The notes under the pieces were generated by a model that saw only the letters and a list, made by a program, of their open reading frames with translations, was not told the origin of the DNA and searched no databases. Source: Phragmitibacter flavus (lineage in GTDB: Bacteria; Verrucomicrobiota; Verrucomicrobiia; Verrucomicrobiales; Verrucomicrobiaceae). Taken from it: a stretch of 64,000 bases of DNA. The stretch is from assembly GCF_005780165.1 (NCBI RefSeq), contig NZ_VAUV01000005.1, positions 186,001 to 250,000 on the forward strand, read 5' to 3'. The position numbers and the translations under genes are program-made. Shown here one piece after another: positions 8,053 to 15,342 of this stretch. Position 1 is the first letter of the stretch; each line of letters starts with the position of its first letter.

Positions 8053-9804
8053 TTAGGCGGCGGTCGCGGGGGCCGTGGTGATCGGGCGTTTGAGGAAATA
8101 CATGGTGCCGGCGGTGACGACGGTGCCAATGACGATGGCGGCGAGGTAGTTGAGGAGATGGGTGACGGCACCGGGAATGAGGGAGGCGAAGATGCCGCCG
8201 TGGGGAACGAGAAGCTGCACACCGCCGACCATGGTGATGGCTCCGGCGACGGCGGAACCGAGGACGAGGGCGGGGATGACGCGCAGGGGATCTTTGGCGG
8301 CAAAAGGGATGGCACCTTCGGTGATGAAGGACATGCCGAGCACCAGAGCGGGGGCAGCGGCTCCGCGTTCTTCGGCGTCGAAACGGCTCTTGAACAGGAA
8401 GGCGGCGAGGGCGAGTCCGAGGGGTGGGGTCATTCCAGCGGCCATGACGGCGGCCATGGGAGTGTAGACTTTGCTGGCGAGGAGTCCGACGGCAAAAGTG
8501 TAGGCGGCTTTGTTGATGGGTCCGCCCATGTCAAACGCCATCATGGAACCGAGGATGATGCCCAGGAGGGCAGCGTTGGTGCCGCGCATGCCGTTGAGCC
8601 AGGTGGTCATGGCGTCGAGCACGATCTGCACGGGTGGGGCGACGATGTAGATCATCAACAGGCCGATGATGACGGTGGAGAGGAAGGGGAGGATGAGGAC
8701 GGGTTTGAGGCCCTCGAGGGTGTTGGGGAGTTTGATTTTCTCGGCGAGAAATTTGGTGAGATAGCCGGCCATGAATCCAGAGATGATGCCGCCGAGGAAT
8801 CCGGCACCGAGATTTTGAGCGAGGAGTCCACCGACCATGCCGGGGGCAATGCCGGGTCGGTCCGCGATGGAAAAGGCGATGAAGCCGGAGAAAACGGCGA
8901 CGAAGAGGTGGAAGGCGGTGCCTCCGCCAATTTGACTCAGGGCGGCGGCGAGGGTGCCTTCCTGGTCACCGGCGTAGATGCCTCCGAAAGCAAACGCAAG
9001 GGCGATCGCAAGTCCGCCAGCGATGACCAGGGGCAGCATGTAAGAGACGCCGGTCATGAGGTGTTTGTAGGGTCCGGTGCGTTGGGCGGATCGGGAGGCT
9101 TTGGCCTGGTCGACGGCGGAGGTGAGGTCGGTGCCGGAAGCTAGGGGCTGGGCGAGCGCGGTTTGGAGGACTTCGCGACCGTTGTGCATGGCGTGTTTGG
9201 TGCTTGTCATAAACAGGCGTTTGCCAGCAAAGGGGGCGGTGTCGACCTTAGTTTCGGCGGCGATGACCACGGCGTCGGCGTTGGCGATGTCTTCGGTGGT
9301 CAGGGTGTTTTTGGAGCCGACGGAGCCCTGGGTTTCGACCTTGATGTCGTGTCCGAGGGCTTTGGCGGCTTTTTGGAGGGCTTCAGCGGCCATGAAGGTG
9401 TGGGCGATGCCGGTGGGGCAGGCGGTGATGGCGACGAAGCGTTTTTTCTCGAAGGCGACGGGTTCGGGGGCGGGGACGGGCACCGCAACAGGGGCGGGAG
9501 TCGGAACTAAAGCGATGGCTTTCTCAAGAAGATTGCGGGTGTCGCGGATGGCTTCGCTGATGGGGACTTCGATTTGGGGTTTGCCGGTGAATCGGGCGAG
9601 GTCGACTTTGATGTCGGTGGCGAGAATGACGACATCGGCTTCGGCGATTTGCGTTTCGGTGAGGAGGTGATCAGCACCGATGGAACCCTGGGTTTCGACG
9701 GCGATGCTGTGACCCATGACTTGGGCGGTTTTCTTGAGGGCTTCAGCCGCCAGGTAGGTGTGGGCGATGCCAGTGGGGCAGGAGGTAAGGGCGACGATTT
9801 TCAT
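8053..9804 (-). CDS. fruA: fructose-specific PTS enzyme EIIB'BC
   Basis: 583 residues. EIIB' (about 1-98) carries Cys9 in TSCPTGIAHT. A Pro/Ala/Val linker follows (about 99-118). A second EIIB (about 121-220) has Cys129 in TACPTGIAHT. EIIC (about 240-583) is a multi-span membrane domain with GPINKAAYTFAVGLL, typical of fructose and mannitol porters. It imports fructose, delivering fructose-1-phosphate for FruK. It is the first gene of the fru operon and is divergent from the DeoR-type regulator. A 126-base spacer holding three operator-like repeats separates them. Confidence 0.94.
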   Translation of the reverse strand: MKIVALTSCPTGIAHTYLAAEALKKTAQVMGHSIAVETQGSIGADHLLTETQIAEADVVILATDIKVDLARFTGKPQIEVPISEAIRDTRNLLEKAIALVPTPAPVAVPVPAPEPVAFEKKRFVAITACPTGIAHTFMAAEALQKAAKALGHDIKVETQGSVGSKNTLTTEDIANADAVVIAAETKVDTAPFAGKRLFMTSTKHAMHNGREVLQTALAQPLASGTDLTSAVDQAKASRSAQRTGPYKHLMTGVSYMLPLVIAGGLAIALAFAFGGIYAGDQEGTLAAALSQIGGGTAFHLFVAVFSGFIAFSIADRPGIAPGMVGGLLAQNLGAGFLGGIISGFMAGYLTKFLAEKIKLPNTLEGLKPVLILPFLSTVIIGLLMIYIVAPPVQIVLDAMTTWLNGMRGTNAALLGIILGSMMAFDMGGPINKAAYTFAVGLLASKVYTPMAAVMAAGMTPPLGLALAAFLFKSRFDAEERGAAAPALVLGMSFITEGAIPFAAKDPLRVIPALVLGSAVAGAITMVGGVQLLVPHGGIFASLIPGAVTHLLNYLAAIVIGTVVTAGTMYFLKRPITTAPATAA

Positions 9805-9823
9805 GGGTAATTTCGTGGATTAA

Positions 9824-9912
9824 TGAAAGTTTGCGAAAATTTACGAAAAATGTCGAGCTTATATTTCGAAAACTTTCAAAAATAATGCGATTAAGCCTTG
9901 CGAATACTTTCA
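9824..9912. promoter_or_regulatory. three-copy operator in the fruA/fruR divergent promoter region
   Basis: The 15-mer TGAAAGTWTKCGMAA occurs three times: TGAAAGTTTGCGAAA at 9824-9838 on the plus strand, and on the minus strand TGAAAGTTTTCGAAA (9864-9878) and TGAAAGTATTCGCAA (9898-9912). A related half-site, ttacgaaaaa, lies at 9841. GAAA-rich direct repeats are typical of DeoR-family sugar repressors, and the region sits between fruA and a DeoR-family gene. I infer that these are FruR-binding sites controlling both promoters. No clear -35/-10 pair was assigned. Confidence 0.7.
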
Positions 9913-9930
9913 TTACGGCTTCGTTAACTT

Positions 9931-10755
9931 ATGAAATCTGGGCGACCGAAATCTTCAAAAGCGGGTGAGGGCAATGATTTGGCTCCGATGACGGCGCAGC
10001 GGCGTGGTCAGATTGTGGAGCTGGTGCATGGGCGTGGATCGATGCGGGTGGTGGATCTGGCGGCGCGGTTTGGGGTGTCTGAGGTGACGATTCGCAGCGA
10101 TCTGGATCAGTTGGAAGGCGAGGGGCGACTGATGCGTGATCGTGGCGGTGCGTTGCCATCCGGTCAGACGCGGACGGTAACGACGTTGCCGGGGATGGAA
10201 CTGCGGGCGGGGTTGAATGTGGATTCAAAAAGGCGCATTGCGGCGGCGGCGGCGAGTCGGGTGGCGTCGGGGAGTTCGTTGTTGCTGGATGCGGGAACGA
10301 CGGTGGTGGAGATGGTCCGTCATTTGTCCCGGGTGAACGGGCTGACCATCGTGACGAATGCCTTGAATGTGGCCTTGGCGGCGACGGCGTCGACAGATGC
10401 GCGGGTGATGATGTTGGGCGGTGTGGTGGGTGGGGATTCGGGCAGCACGCTGGGTTCGATGGCGGAAGGGATGCTGAAGGATTTGTTGGTGGATCAGTTG
10501 TTTCTTGGCGCGCAGGCGGCGGATTTGGAGAACGGGCTGACGGATACCAATGTGGAGATTGCGCAAATTAAGAGGGCGATGATGAAGAGTGCGCGGCGGG
10601 TGACGTTACTGATGGATTCGAGCAAGTGGGAGACGTCGGGGTTTATCCGTGTGGCACCGATGACGTCGGTGCAGACGGTGATCACGGATGAAGGTTTGGC
10701 GACAGAGGCGCGGCAGGCGCTGGAGAATTTGGGGATTGAGGTGGTGGTCGTGTGA
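9931..10755 (+). CDS. fruR: DeoR-family transcriptional regulator, probable fructose operon repressor
   Basis: 274 residues. The N-terminal winged helix is DeoR-type: RGQIVELVHGRGSMRVVDLA, then RFGVSEVTIRSDLDQLEGEG at about residues 48-67. The C-terminal DeoRC sugar-phosphate sensor follows, with LLLDAGTTVVEM, the NALNVA segment, LGGVV and FLGA, then the terminal TDEG. These domains respond to phosphorylated sugars, commonly fructose-1-phosphate in PTS-linked members. Divergence from fruA and three GAAA-rich repeats in the shared spacer support regulation of the fru operon. An internal ATG 19 codons in (MTAQRRGQ) is a possible alternative start. The symbol is by context. Confidence 0.88.
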   Translation: MKSGRPKSSKAGEGNDLAPMTAQRRGQIVELVHGRGSMRVVDLAARFGVSEVTIRSDLDQLEGEGRLMRDRGGALPSGQTRTVTTLPGMELRAGLNVDSKRRIAAAAASRVASGSSLLLDAGTTVVEMVRHLSRVNGLTIVTNALNVALAATASTDARVMMLGGVVGGDSGSTLGSMAEGMLKDLLVDQLFLGAQAADLENGLTDTNVEIAQIKRAMMKSARRVTLLMDSSKWETSGFIRVAPMTSVQTVITDEGLATEARQALENLGIEVVVV

Positions 10756-10983
10756 GGGGGGGGCGCGTAGACGGCACCTCAACGCGATGCGCGATGCAAC
10801 TCACTCTGAGCTTCCTCAATCTACTCGGAAAAGAGAGTCAGCCACTTATGCCCAGTCTTGCAGATGATTCCGATCTCATCGCCAAGTTGGCTGAGAGGCA
10901 GCAACGAAGCCACGTTCCTTGCAGCTTGATAGACAACTATCAAGAAGGTGAGCGTGACGGTTGCTAAACGCGTCACACCGATT

Positions 10984-11442
10984 CTATATCATATTAAGAA
11001 ATTCCACCCAGGATGAAGCTTCTATCTGTGATGTTTTCAGCACGAAGTCTCTGGTAATTGGTTCTTTTCCGGCTGCACCCAGGCCAGTCGGAATTCCGTT
11101 GTCGTAGAAGAGCATTCCTGTATCAACCAGCAATACGTCTCCTTTTTCTGTGTCAACGACGAATGCGTCTCCACCAAAAGTGGTTGCGATCGTCCAGAAA
11201 CCCAATGGGCGAATAAATATCGCGGGCGAATACTTGGTGTTGTGTTCGACAAAACGAGTGCTGCCAAGAAGCTCCAATCCGTCAGAGTCGACGCTACAAC
11301 TGGGGAGTCCTGTTTTCACATAATCACGGACTAACCCGGGAATATTTTCCTCCAAACCTTTAATCTTTTCCCACACCGAGAGATCACCAAAATTGATTCC
11401 CGGTGACAAGTTTGTCAGATTCTTAAATTGGTGACCTTTCAT
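10984..11442 (-). CDS. SMI1/KNR4 (SUKH)-like protein, possible immunity protein
   Basis: 152 residues from the ATG at 11442 (MKGHQFKNLTNLSPG). The reading frame stays open further upstream to 11913 but loses protein-like composition. The pattern 'WEKIKGLEENIPGLVRDYV', then ATTFGGDAFVVDTEKGDVLL, then a closing SSWVEFL resembles SUKH-superfamily proteins, which often neutralise polymorphic or contact-dependent toxins. The match is from pattern recognition only, and no toxin gene is seen next to it. The surrounding DNA is visibly AT-richer than the rest of the window, which suggests horizontal gain. Otherwise it is an unknown protein. Confidence 0.5.
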   Translation of the reverse strand: MKGHQFKNLTNLSPGINFGDLSVWEKIKGLEENIPGLVRDYVKTGLPSCSVDSDGLELLGSTRFVEHNTKYSPAIFIRPLGFWTIATTFGGDAFVVDTEKGDVLLVDTGMLFYDNGIPTGLGAAGKEPITRDFVLKTSQIEASSWVEFLNMI

Positions 11443-11778
11443 ATCGCTGAAATAGCATTGTCGACGCAAAAACTGCTGACGAATCGAACTGATGATCGAG
11501 TTTGTTGTGCATTCATGTGTTGTGGTCGTTTCAAAGTCCTCTGAATGAGATCGGCCCGAGGTTTGCAGAATTTGATCATGTTTTCCATGCGTTTGATCGC
11601 TTTTTCTGCCTTGGAAAGGTCGATAAACCCCATGCCGTGCGCCAACTTGACCTCCGCTTTCTTCCGTTCGTGAAATCGAACCGAGCAGAACGCGTTGGAA
11701 TTTACGCTTGGCAAGGGGGGGAGGGTCCGCTAGGACTTGAGAGGACATTTTTTTACCAACCAAACCACACAGCACAGC
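11443..11778. other. AT-richer gap beside the SUKH-like gene, probable decayed coding DNA
   Basis: There is no intact gene here. On the minus strand two overlapping frames each look partly protein-like. One starts MSSQVLADPPPLAKRKFQ near 11749. The other contains a helical stretch, IDLSKAEKAIKRMENMIKFC, near 11570-11630. A frame-shifted remnant of one small gene would explain both. A run of seven G lies at 11715-11721. The stretch 10756-10983 on the other side of the SUKH-like gene is also without a convincing gene. Confidence 0.4.
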
Positions 11779-12582
11779 ATGCCACACATCAAGACTAACG
11801 GGATCAACATGTATTATGACGAACGCGGTGAAGGGGAGCCGCTCATTTGCATCATGGGGGTGACGGCACCGGGTGGGGTTTGGGAGGCGCATGCGGCGGA
11901 GTGGTCGAAGCATTTTCGGTGCATTTTGGGCGACAACCGTGGCGTGGGTTTGACGGACAAACCGGAAGGGCCGTATACGACGGCGATGATGGCGGATGAT
12001 TATGCGGGATTAATGGATGAGCTGGGGATTGAGTCGGCGCGGGTGGTGGGGTGTTCGTTGGGGAGCGTGATTGCGCAACAACTGGCGCTGCGGCATCCGG
12101 GCAAGGTGAAGAGCGCGATTTTGATGTGCACCTGGGCACGGCAGGACCGATTTGGGATTTACACCTGGCAGCACATGATGAAGTGCAAGGCGACGATGCG
12201 TCCGGAGGATTTTATGCATTACGTGCAGATGCTGATCTTCACGAAGCCTTGGTTTGATAATGATGATTGCTGGGACAATATGAAGCAGGGGTTGGCGGAT
12301 GCGGCGATTGGTGCAGCACCCCAGCCGGTGCATGCGATGGAGGCCCAGGCGGCGGCGGCGATGAATCACAACACATTGAATGATCTGGCGGGTTTTGATT
12401 GTCCGGTGTTGGTGATTGGCGGGAAAAACGATGTGTTCACGCCGCGGTGGATGAGTGAAGAGGTGGCGGCGGCAATTCCGGGGGCTGAGCTGCATCTTTA
12501 TGACGATGCAGGGCATGCGTTCCACTGGGAGTGTTTGAGCGATTTCAATCCGCGCACGACGGATTGGTTGTTGAAGCATTGA
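11779..12582 (+). CDS. alpha/beta-hydrolase fold protein
   Basis: 267 residues from the ATG at 11779 (MPHIKTNGINMYYDERGEGE). The oxyanion strand GEGEPLICIMG is followed by the nucleophile elbow VVGCSLGS (Ser in GxSxG). The acid is probably the Asp of KNDVFTPRW and the catalytic His lies in DDAGHAFHWE. This is the layout of small serine esterases and 3-oxoadipate enol-lactonase-type hydrolases; the substrate is not evident. The gene stands alone, and its leader (accaaccaaaccacacagcac) is G-poor with no Shine-Dalgarno sequence. Confidence 0.82.
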   Translation: MPHIKTNGINMYYDERGEGEPLICIMGVTAPGGVWEAHAAEWSKHFRCILGDNRGVGLTDKPEGPYTTAMMADDYAGLMDELGIESARVVGCSLGSVIAQQLALRHPGKVKSAILMCTWARQDRFGIYTWQHMMKCKATMRPEDFMHYVQMLIFTKPWFDNDDCWDNMKQGLADAAIGAAPQPVHAMEAQAAAAMNHNTLNDLAGFDCPVLVIGGKNDVFTPRWMSEEVAAAIPGAELHLYDDAGHAFHWECLSDFNPRTTDWLLKH

Positions 12583-12599
12583 GTCGACAACGCGTGATG

Positions 12600-12683
12600 G
12601 CGGACGAGATGAAGAGTCTCGTTCGCTGGCGAGGGATTGGCCGGGGGGGCAGCAGGAAGTGAGGGCCTCCTCACTTCGGCTGC
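12600..12683. terminator. two hairpins between convergent genes
   Basis: The first hairpin, 12600-12626, has about 10 paired bases (gcggacgaga / tctcgttcgc) around a tgaagag loop. The second, 12649-12683, pairs gcagc and gaagtgagg with cctcacttc and gctgc. They lie between the hydrolase gene end and the convergent gene ending at 12695, so termination in both directions is likely. There is no long T-run, so this is weaker than a canonical intrinsic terminator. Confidence 0.5.
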
Positions 12684-12694
12684 TACTTTCAAAG

Positions 12695-13642
12695 TTAGGG
12701 GACGACTTCGCCGGAGTCGCGGTAGAGCCATTTTTCGACTTTGCCGTTGTAGATGTGGGCTTTGGCGTAGGTCGTGAAGTCACCAAACATGGTTTTGGTG
12801 GTATAGGTGACAACGATGGTCCAATACTTTTTGCCGTCGAGCTCCTCCTGCATGGGTTCGTCCCATTTGGTGATGCTGGCGGGGGTGACTTCGGTAACGT
12901 CACCTGCGGAGATGCTGTCGAGAAGAACTTTGTAGGTGCCGTCGGCTGCCATGGTGGGTTTGGCGGTGTCGAGCGGGGCGCCTGGTTTGGCGGCGGCGGC
13001 GGCAATCGCGGGGGCGTTTTTCTGACGCATGAAAGCGCGTTTCATGAGGACGATCTTGTTGGCGTTGCCGGCTTCGTAGAGGGCGGTCAGAACGTCCTTG
13101 AGGTTGGTGTCGTCGATGCCAATCTGGGCGCGGGCTTTGGATTCGGGGTTGGGCGCAACGGAAATGGTGGTGGCGTTGACTTGTGAAACGGCATAGGCGG
13201 TGCCGCCGGCGGCGACTTGTGATCCGACGCGGTTGTTGCCGATGACGAGTTCAAAGGTGACGTTCTTCTTGAGTTTGATTTCCTTCGGAGTTCTGAAGGC
13301 ACTGGGGGGGATGACGGTCCAGTTTTTGGTCAGTTCCTCCAAGGACGGGAAGATGGGAATCTCGAAGCCGTCGGCGTCCACTTTGGGTTTCATTTCGCCG
13401 AGGCCAGTGTCGGCGACCATGGGCGGTGGGGTGGGAGCGGGTGGCGGGGTGGGTTTCGGAGGCTCGGGCATGGGCTCGGGCTCGGGCTCGGGCGGTGGTG
13501 GAGGGGCTTCAACCACGACCGGTGCTTCAACCACGGGTGCTTTTTTGACGATGCCGAGTTCGGAGATGACCCATGGATAGGCTTTGAAGTAGGCGAGAAG
13601 GCCGACGCCAATGGCTAAAAGCAGAATGCCGAGAGATTTCAT
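12695..13642 (-). CDS. membrane-anchored proline-rich protein of unknown function
   Basis: 315 residues from the ATG at 13642. A single N-terminal membrane segment (MKSLGILLLAIGVGLLAYF) is followed by a Pro/Glu/Val-rich linker at about residues 33-72 (PEPEPEPMPEPPKPTPPPAP type). A globular periplasmic part of about 230 residues follows, with FELVIGNNRVGSQVAAGGTA and a closing KVEKWLYRDSGEVVP. The family is not recognised. The linker suggests a domain projected through the periplasm, as in TonB- or BatD-like proteins, but no diagnostic motif is present. It is the last gene of the phospholipid operon, 56 bases after cdsA. Confidence 0.75.
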   Translation of the reverse strand: MKSLGILLLAIGVGLLAYFKAYPWVISELGIVKKAPVVEAPVVVEAPPPPPEPEPEPMPEPPKPTPPPAPTPPPMVADTGLGEMKPKVDADGFEIPIFPSLEELTKNWTVIPPSAFRTPKEIKLKKNVTFELVIGNNRVGSQVAAGGTAYAVSQVNATTISVAPNPESKARAQIGIDDTNLKDVLTALYEAGNANKIVLMKRAFMRQKNAPAIAAAAAKPGAPLDTAKPTMAADGTYKVLLDSISAGDVTEVTPASITKWDEPMQEELDGKKYWTIVVTYTTKTMFGDFTTYAKAHIYNGKVEKWLYRDSGEVVP

Positions 13643-13698
13643 GAATAAGTTAATTAGTTTTTTTAAGGAACGGGCCGGGCGTGAGATCTTATGCGAAG

Positions 13699-14652
13699 TC
13701 AGGTAAAATAGTAGCGCAGAATATGAAAATACACGGGCGCGGAAAAACACAAGGAATCGATTCGATCCATCATGCCGCCGTGACCTTCGATGAGGGTGCC
13801 CCAGTCCTTGATGCCGCGTTCGCGTTTGATGGCGGACATGACGAGGCCGCCGAAGAAGGCGATGAAGCAGAGCAGCAGGGAAACGAAGAATGCCTGAAGG
13901 GGGCTGAAGGGGGTGAGGCGGTGCATGGCGGCACCGAGCAGGCTGGCGGTGAGGACTCCGCCGAGGAGGCCTTCGAGGGGTTTTTTCGGACTGAGGACGC
14001 GGGCGACGGGGCGTTTGCCGCAGAGTTTGCCCCAGACATACTGGAGGACGTCGCTGCCCTGGATCAGGCAGACGAGGAAAAGCACGAGGCCGGCGCTGCC
14101 CATGCGCAGGGAGTCGGCGGGGATGGGAAGGGTGAGCAGCATGGGGATGTGGCTGATGCAGTAAACGCAGACCATGAGTCCCCATTGGGTGCGGGCGGTG
14201 CGGGCGAGGTAGTCGGTGGAGTCGCCGCCGATGACACTGAGGATGGGCAGCAGGGCGAATGCATACACCGGGATCATGATGCTGAACATGCCATACCACT
14301 GGGTGTGGACGAGCCAGTATTGGTAGGGCAGGATGATGAAGAAGGCGAAGCAGAGAGCGTAGTAGTCGGCGCGTTTGGTGGGGGTGGCGGTGAGAAATTC
14401 GCGCAGGGCGAAAAAGGAGATGAAGGCGAAGATGATGGTGGTGCCGCGATGGCCGAGGGCAAGGGCTCCGAGAAGCACGAGAACCATGACCCACCAACTT
14501 TTGGTGCGGGCGTTGAGGTTGCTGACGGTGGCTTTGGCGCTGTCGGTTTTGGCTTTGCGGGCAAGGAGGTAACCGATGACGCTGGCGATGATGAGCACGC
14601 CAAAGATGGCACTGAGGAGGTTGCGGGTGACGGGTGAGGCGTAGTCAATCAT
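13699..14652 (-). CDS. cdsA: phosphatidate cytidylyltransferase
   Basis: 317 residues, polytopic. The C-terminal family signature is clear: MSAIKRERGIKDWGTLIEGH followed by GGMMDRIDS, carrying the KR, KD, GHGG and DR-D elements that bind CTP and metal. The reaction makes CDP-diacylglycerol from phosphatidic acid and CTP. A CDP-alcohol phosphatidyltransferase and plsC lie just upstream on the same strand, so the operon covers consecutive steps of phospholipid synthesis. A heptamer array fills the spacer right up to the start codon. Confidence 0.93.
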   Translation of the reverse strand: MIDYASPVTRNLLSAIFGVLIIASVIGYLLARKAKTDSAKATVSNLNARTKSWWVMVLVLLGALALGHRGTTIIFAFISFFALREFLTATPTKRADYYALCFAFFIILPYQYWLVHTQWYGMFSIMIPVYAFALLPILSVIGGDSTDYLARTARTQWGLMVCVYCISHIPMLLTLPIPADSLRMGSAGLVLFLVCLIQGSDVLQYVWGKLCGKRPVARVLSPKKPLEGLLGGVLTASLLGAAMHRLTPFSPLQAFFVSLLLCFIAFFGGLVMSAIKRERGIKDWGTLIEGHGGMMDRIDSLCFSAPVYFHILRYYFT

Positions 14653-14653
14653 G

Positions 14654-14688
14654 AAAGGCTAAAGGATAAAGGCGAAGGGATAAAGGAA
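14654..14688. repeat. heptamer tandem array between plsC and cdsA
   Basis: Units AAAGGCT, AAAGGAT, AAAGGCG, AAGGGAT and AAAGGAA have an exact 7-base period and start 1 base upstream of the cdsA ATG. They fill nearly all of the plsC-cdsA gap. On the sense strand the units are TTTATCC and TTTAGCC. Confidence 0.85.
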
Positions 14689-14694
14689 TGCAGG

Positions 14695-15303
14695 CTAGGT
14701 TGGGGAGGCTAGGGACTCCAGGGCGTGGCGGCAGCGCAGGAGGAAGTCGGTTTTGCGTTCGCCCTCTTGAAGTCGCATGGGTTCGCCGAAGACGACGCGA
14801 CTCAGGAGGGGAATGGGAAGGAGGTGGCCTTTGGGGAGGATGCGGTTGAGATTTTCGAGATAGACGGGGACGACTTCGGCTTCGGGGACTTTGTTGGCGA
14901 GATGGTAGAGGCCTGCTTTGAATTCGGCCATCTGGCCATCCATGCTGCGGGTGCCTTCGGGGAAGATGATGAGGGAGTTGCCTTCGCGCATGGCGGCGGC
15001 CATTTGTTCGATGGGGTTGTCTTTGCGGGTGATGGTTTCGCGATTGATGAGCAGGGAGTTGAACATGCCGATGGCGATGGTGCGGGTGAAGGCATTTTTG
15101 CCCCAGTAGTCGCGTGCGGCGACGGGTCGGGTTTTATCGCGGGCAAAGGCGGGCAGGGCGGCCCAGAGGGTGGCGAAATCGAGATGGCTGCCGTGGTTGG
15201 CGAAGTAGATGCGCAGGCAGTCGCGGTCTTTGGGGCAGTTCACCCATTGCGCATTGGCGCCGGTGATCAGCTTGGTGAGGAAGACGGCGGTGGGACGGAG
15301 CAT
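14695..15303 (-). CDS. plsC: 1-acyl-sn-glycerol-3-phosphate acyltransferase
   Basis: 202 residues, a short PlsC-type acyltransferase. Catalytic block I is NHGSHLDF (HxxxxD in the form HGSHLD). Block III is FPEGTRSMDGQMAEFKAG. Block IV is VPVYLENL. The role is acylation of lysophosphatidate to phosphatidate at the inner membrane, the substrate of the next gene, cdsA. The start is an ATG at 15303. Five perfect 7-bp repeats lie directly upstream of it. Confidence 0.9.
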   Translation of the reverse strand: MLRPTAVFLTKLITGANAQWVNCPKDRDCLRIYFANHGSHLDFATLWAALPAFARDKTRPVAARDYWGKNAFTRTIAIGMFNSLLINRETITRKDNPIEQMAAAMREGNSLIIFPEGTRSMDGQMAEFKAGLYHLANKVPEAEVVPVYLENLNRILPKGHLLPIPLLSRVVFGEPMRLQEGERKTDFLLRCRHALESLASPT

Positions 15304-15304
15304 G

Positions 15305-15339
15305 GAAGTCGGAAGTCGGAAGTCGGAAGTCGGAAGTCG
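15305..15339. repeat. perfect 5x GAAGTCG tandem repeat upstream of plsC
   Basis: Five identical 7-base units, GAAGTCG, sit between the end of the CDP-alcohol phosphatidyltransferase gene (15343) and the plsC ATG (15303), beginning 1 base from the start codon. On the plsC sense strand the unit reads CGACTTC. Perfect identity suggests recent expansion and possible slippage. Confidence 0.9.
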
Positions 15340-15342
15340 GAA

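Noticed and set aside
10752-10967. 71-codon frame after the DeoR-type gene
   Set aside because: Overlaps the regulator's end, composition is not protein-like, and no motif is seen.
12695-14497. 600-codon frame joining the proline-rich protein to upstream sequence
   Set aside because: The upstream 285 codons are a shadow of cdsA; the membrane anchor beginning at 13642 marks the true start.
15305-15339. CRISPR-like array
   Set aside because: The 7-base units are contiguous without spacers, and no cas genes are present.
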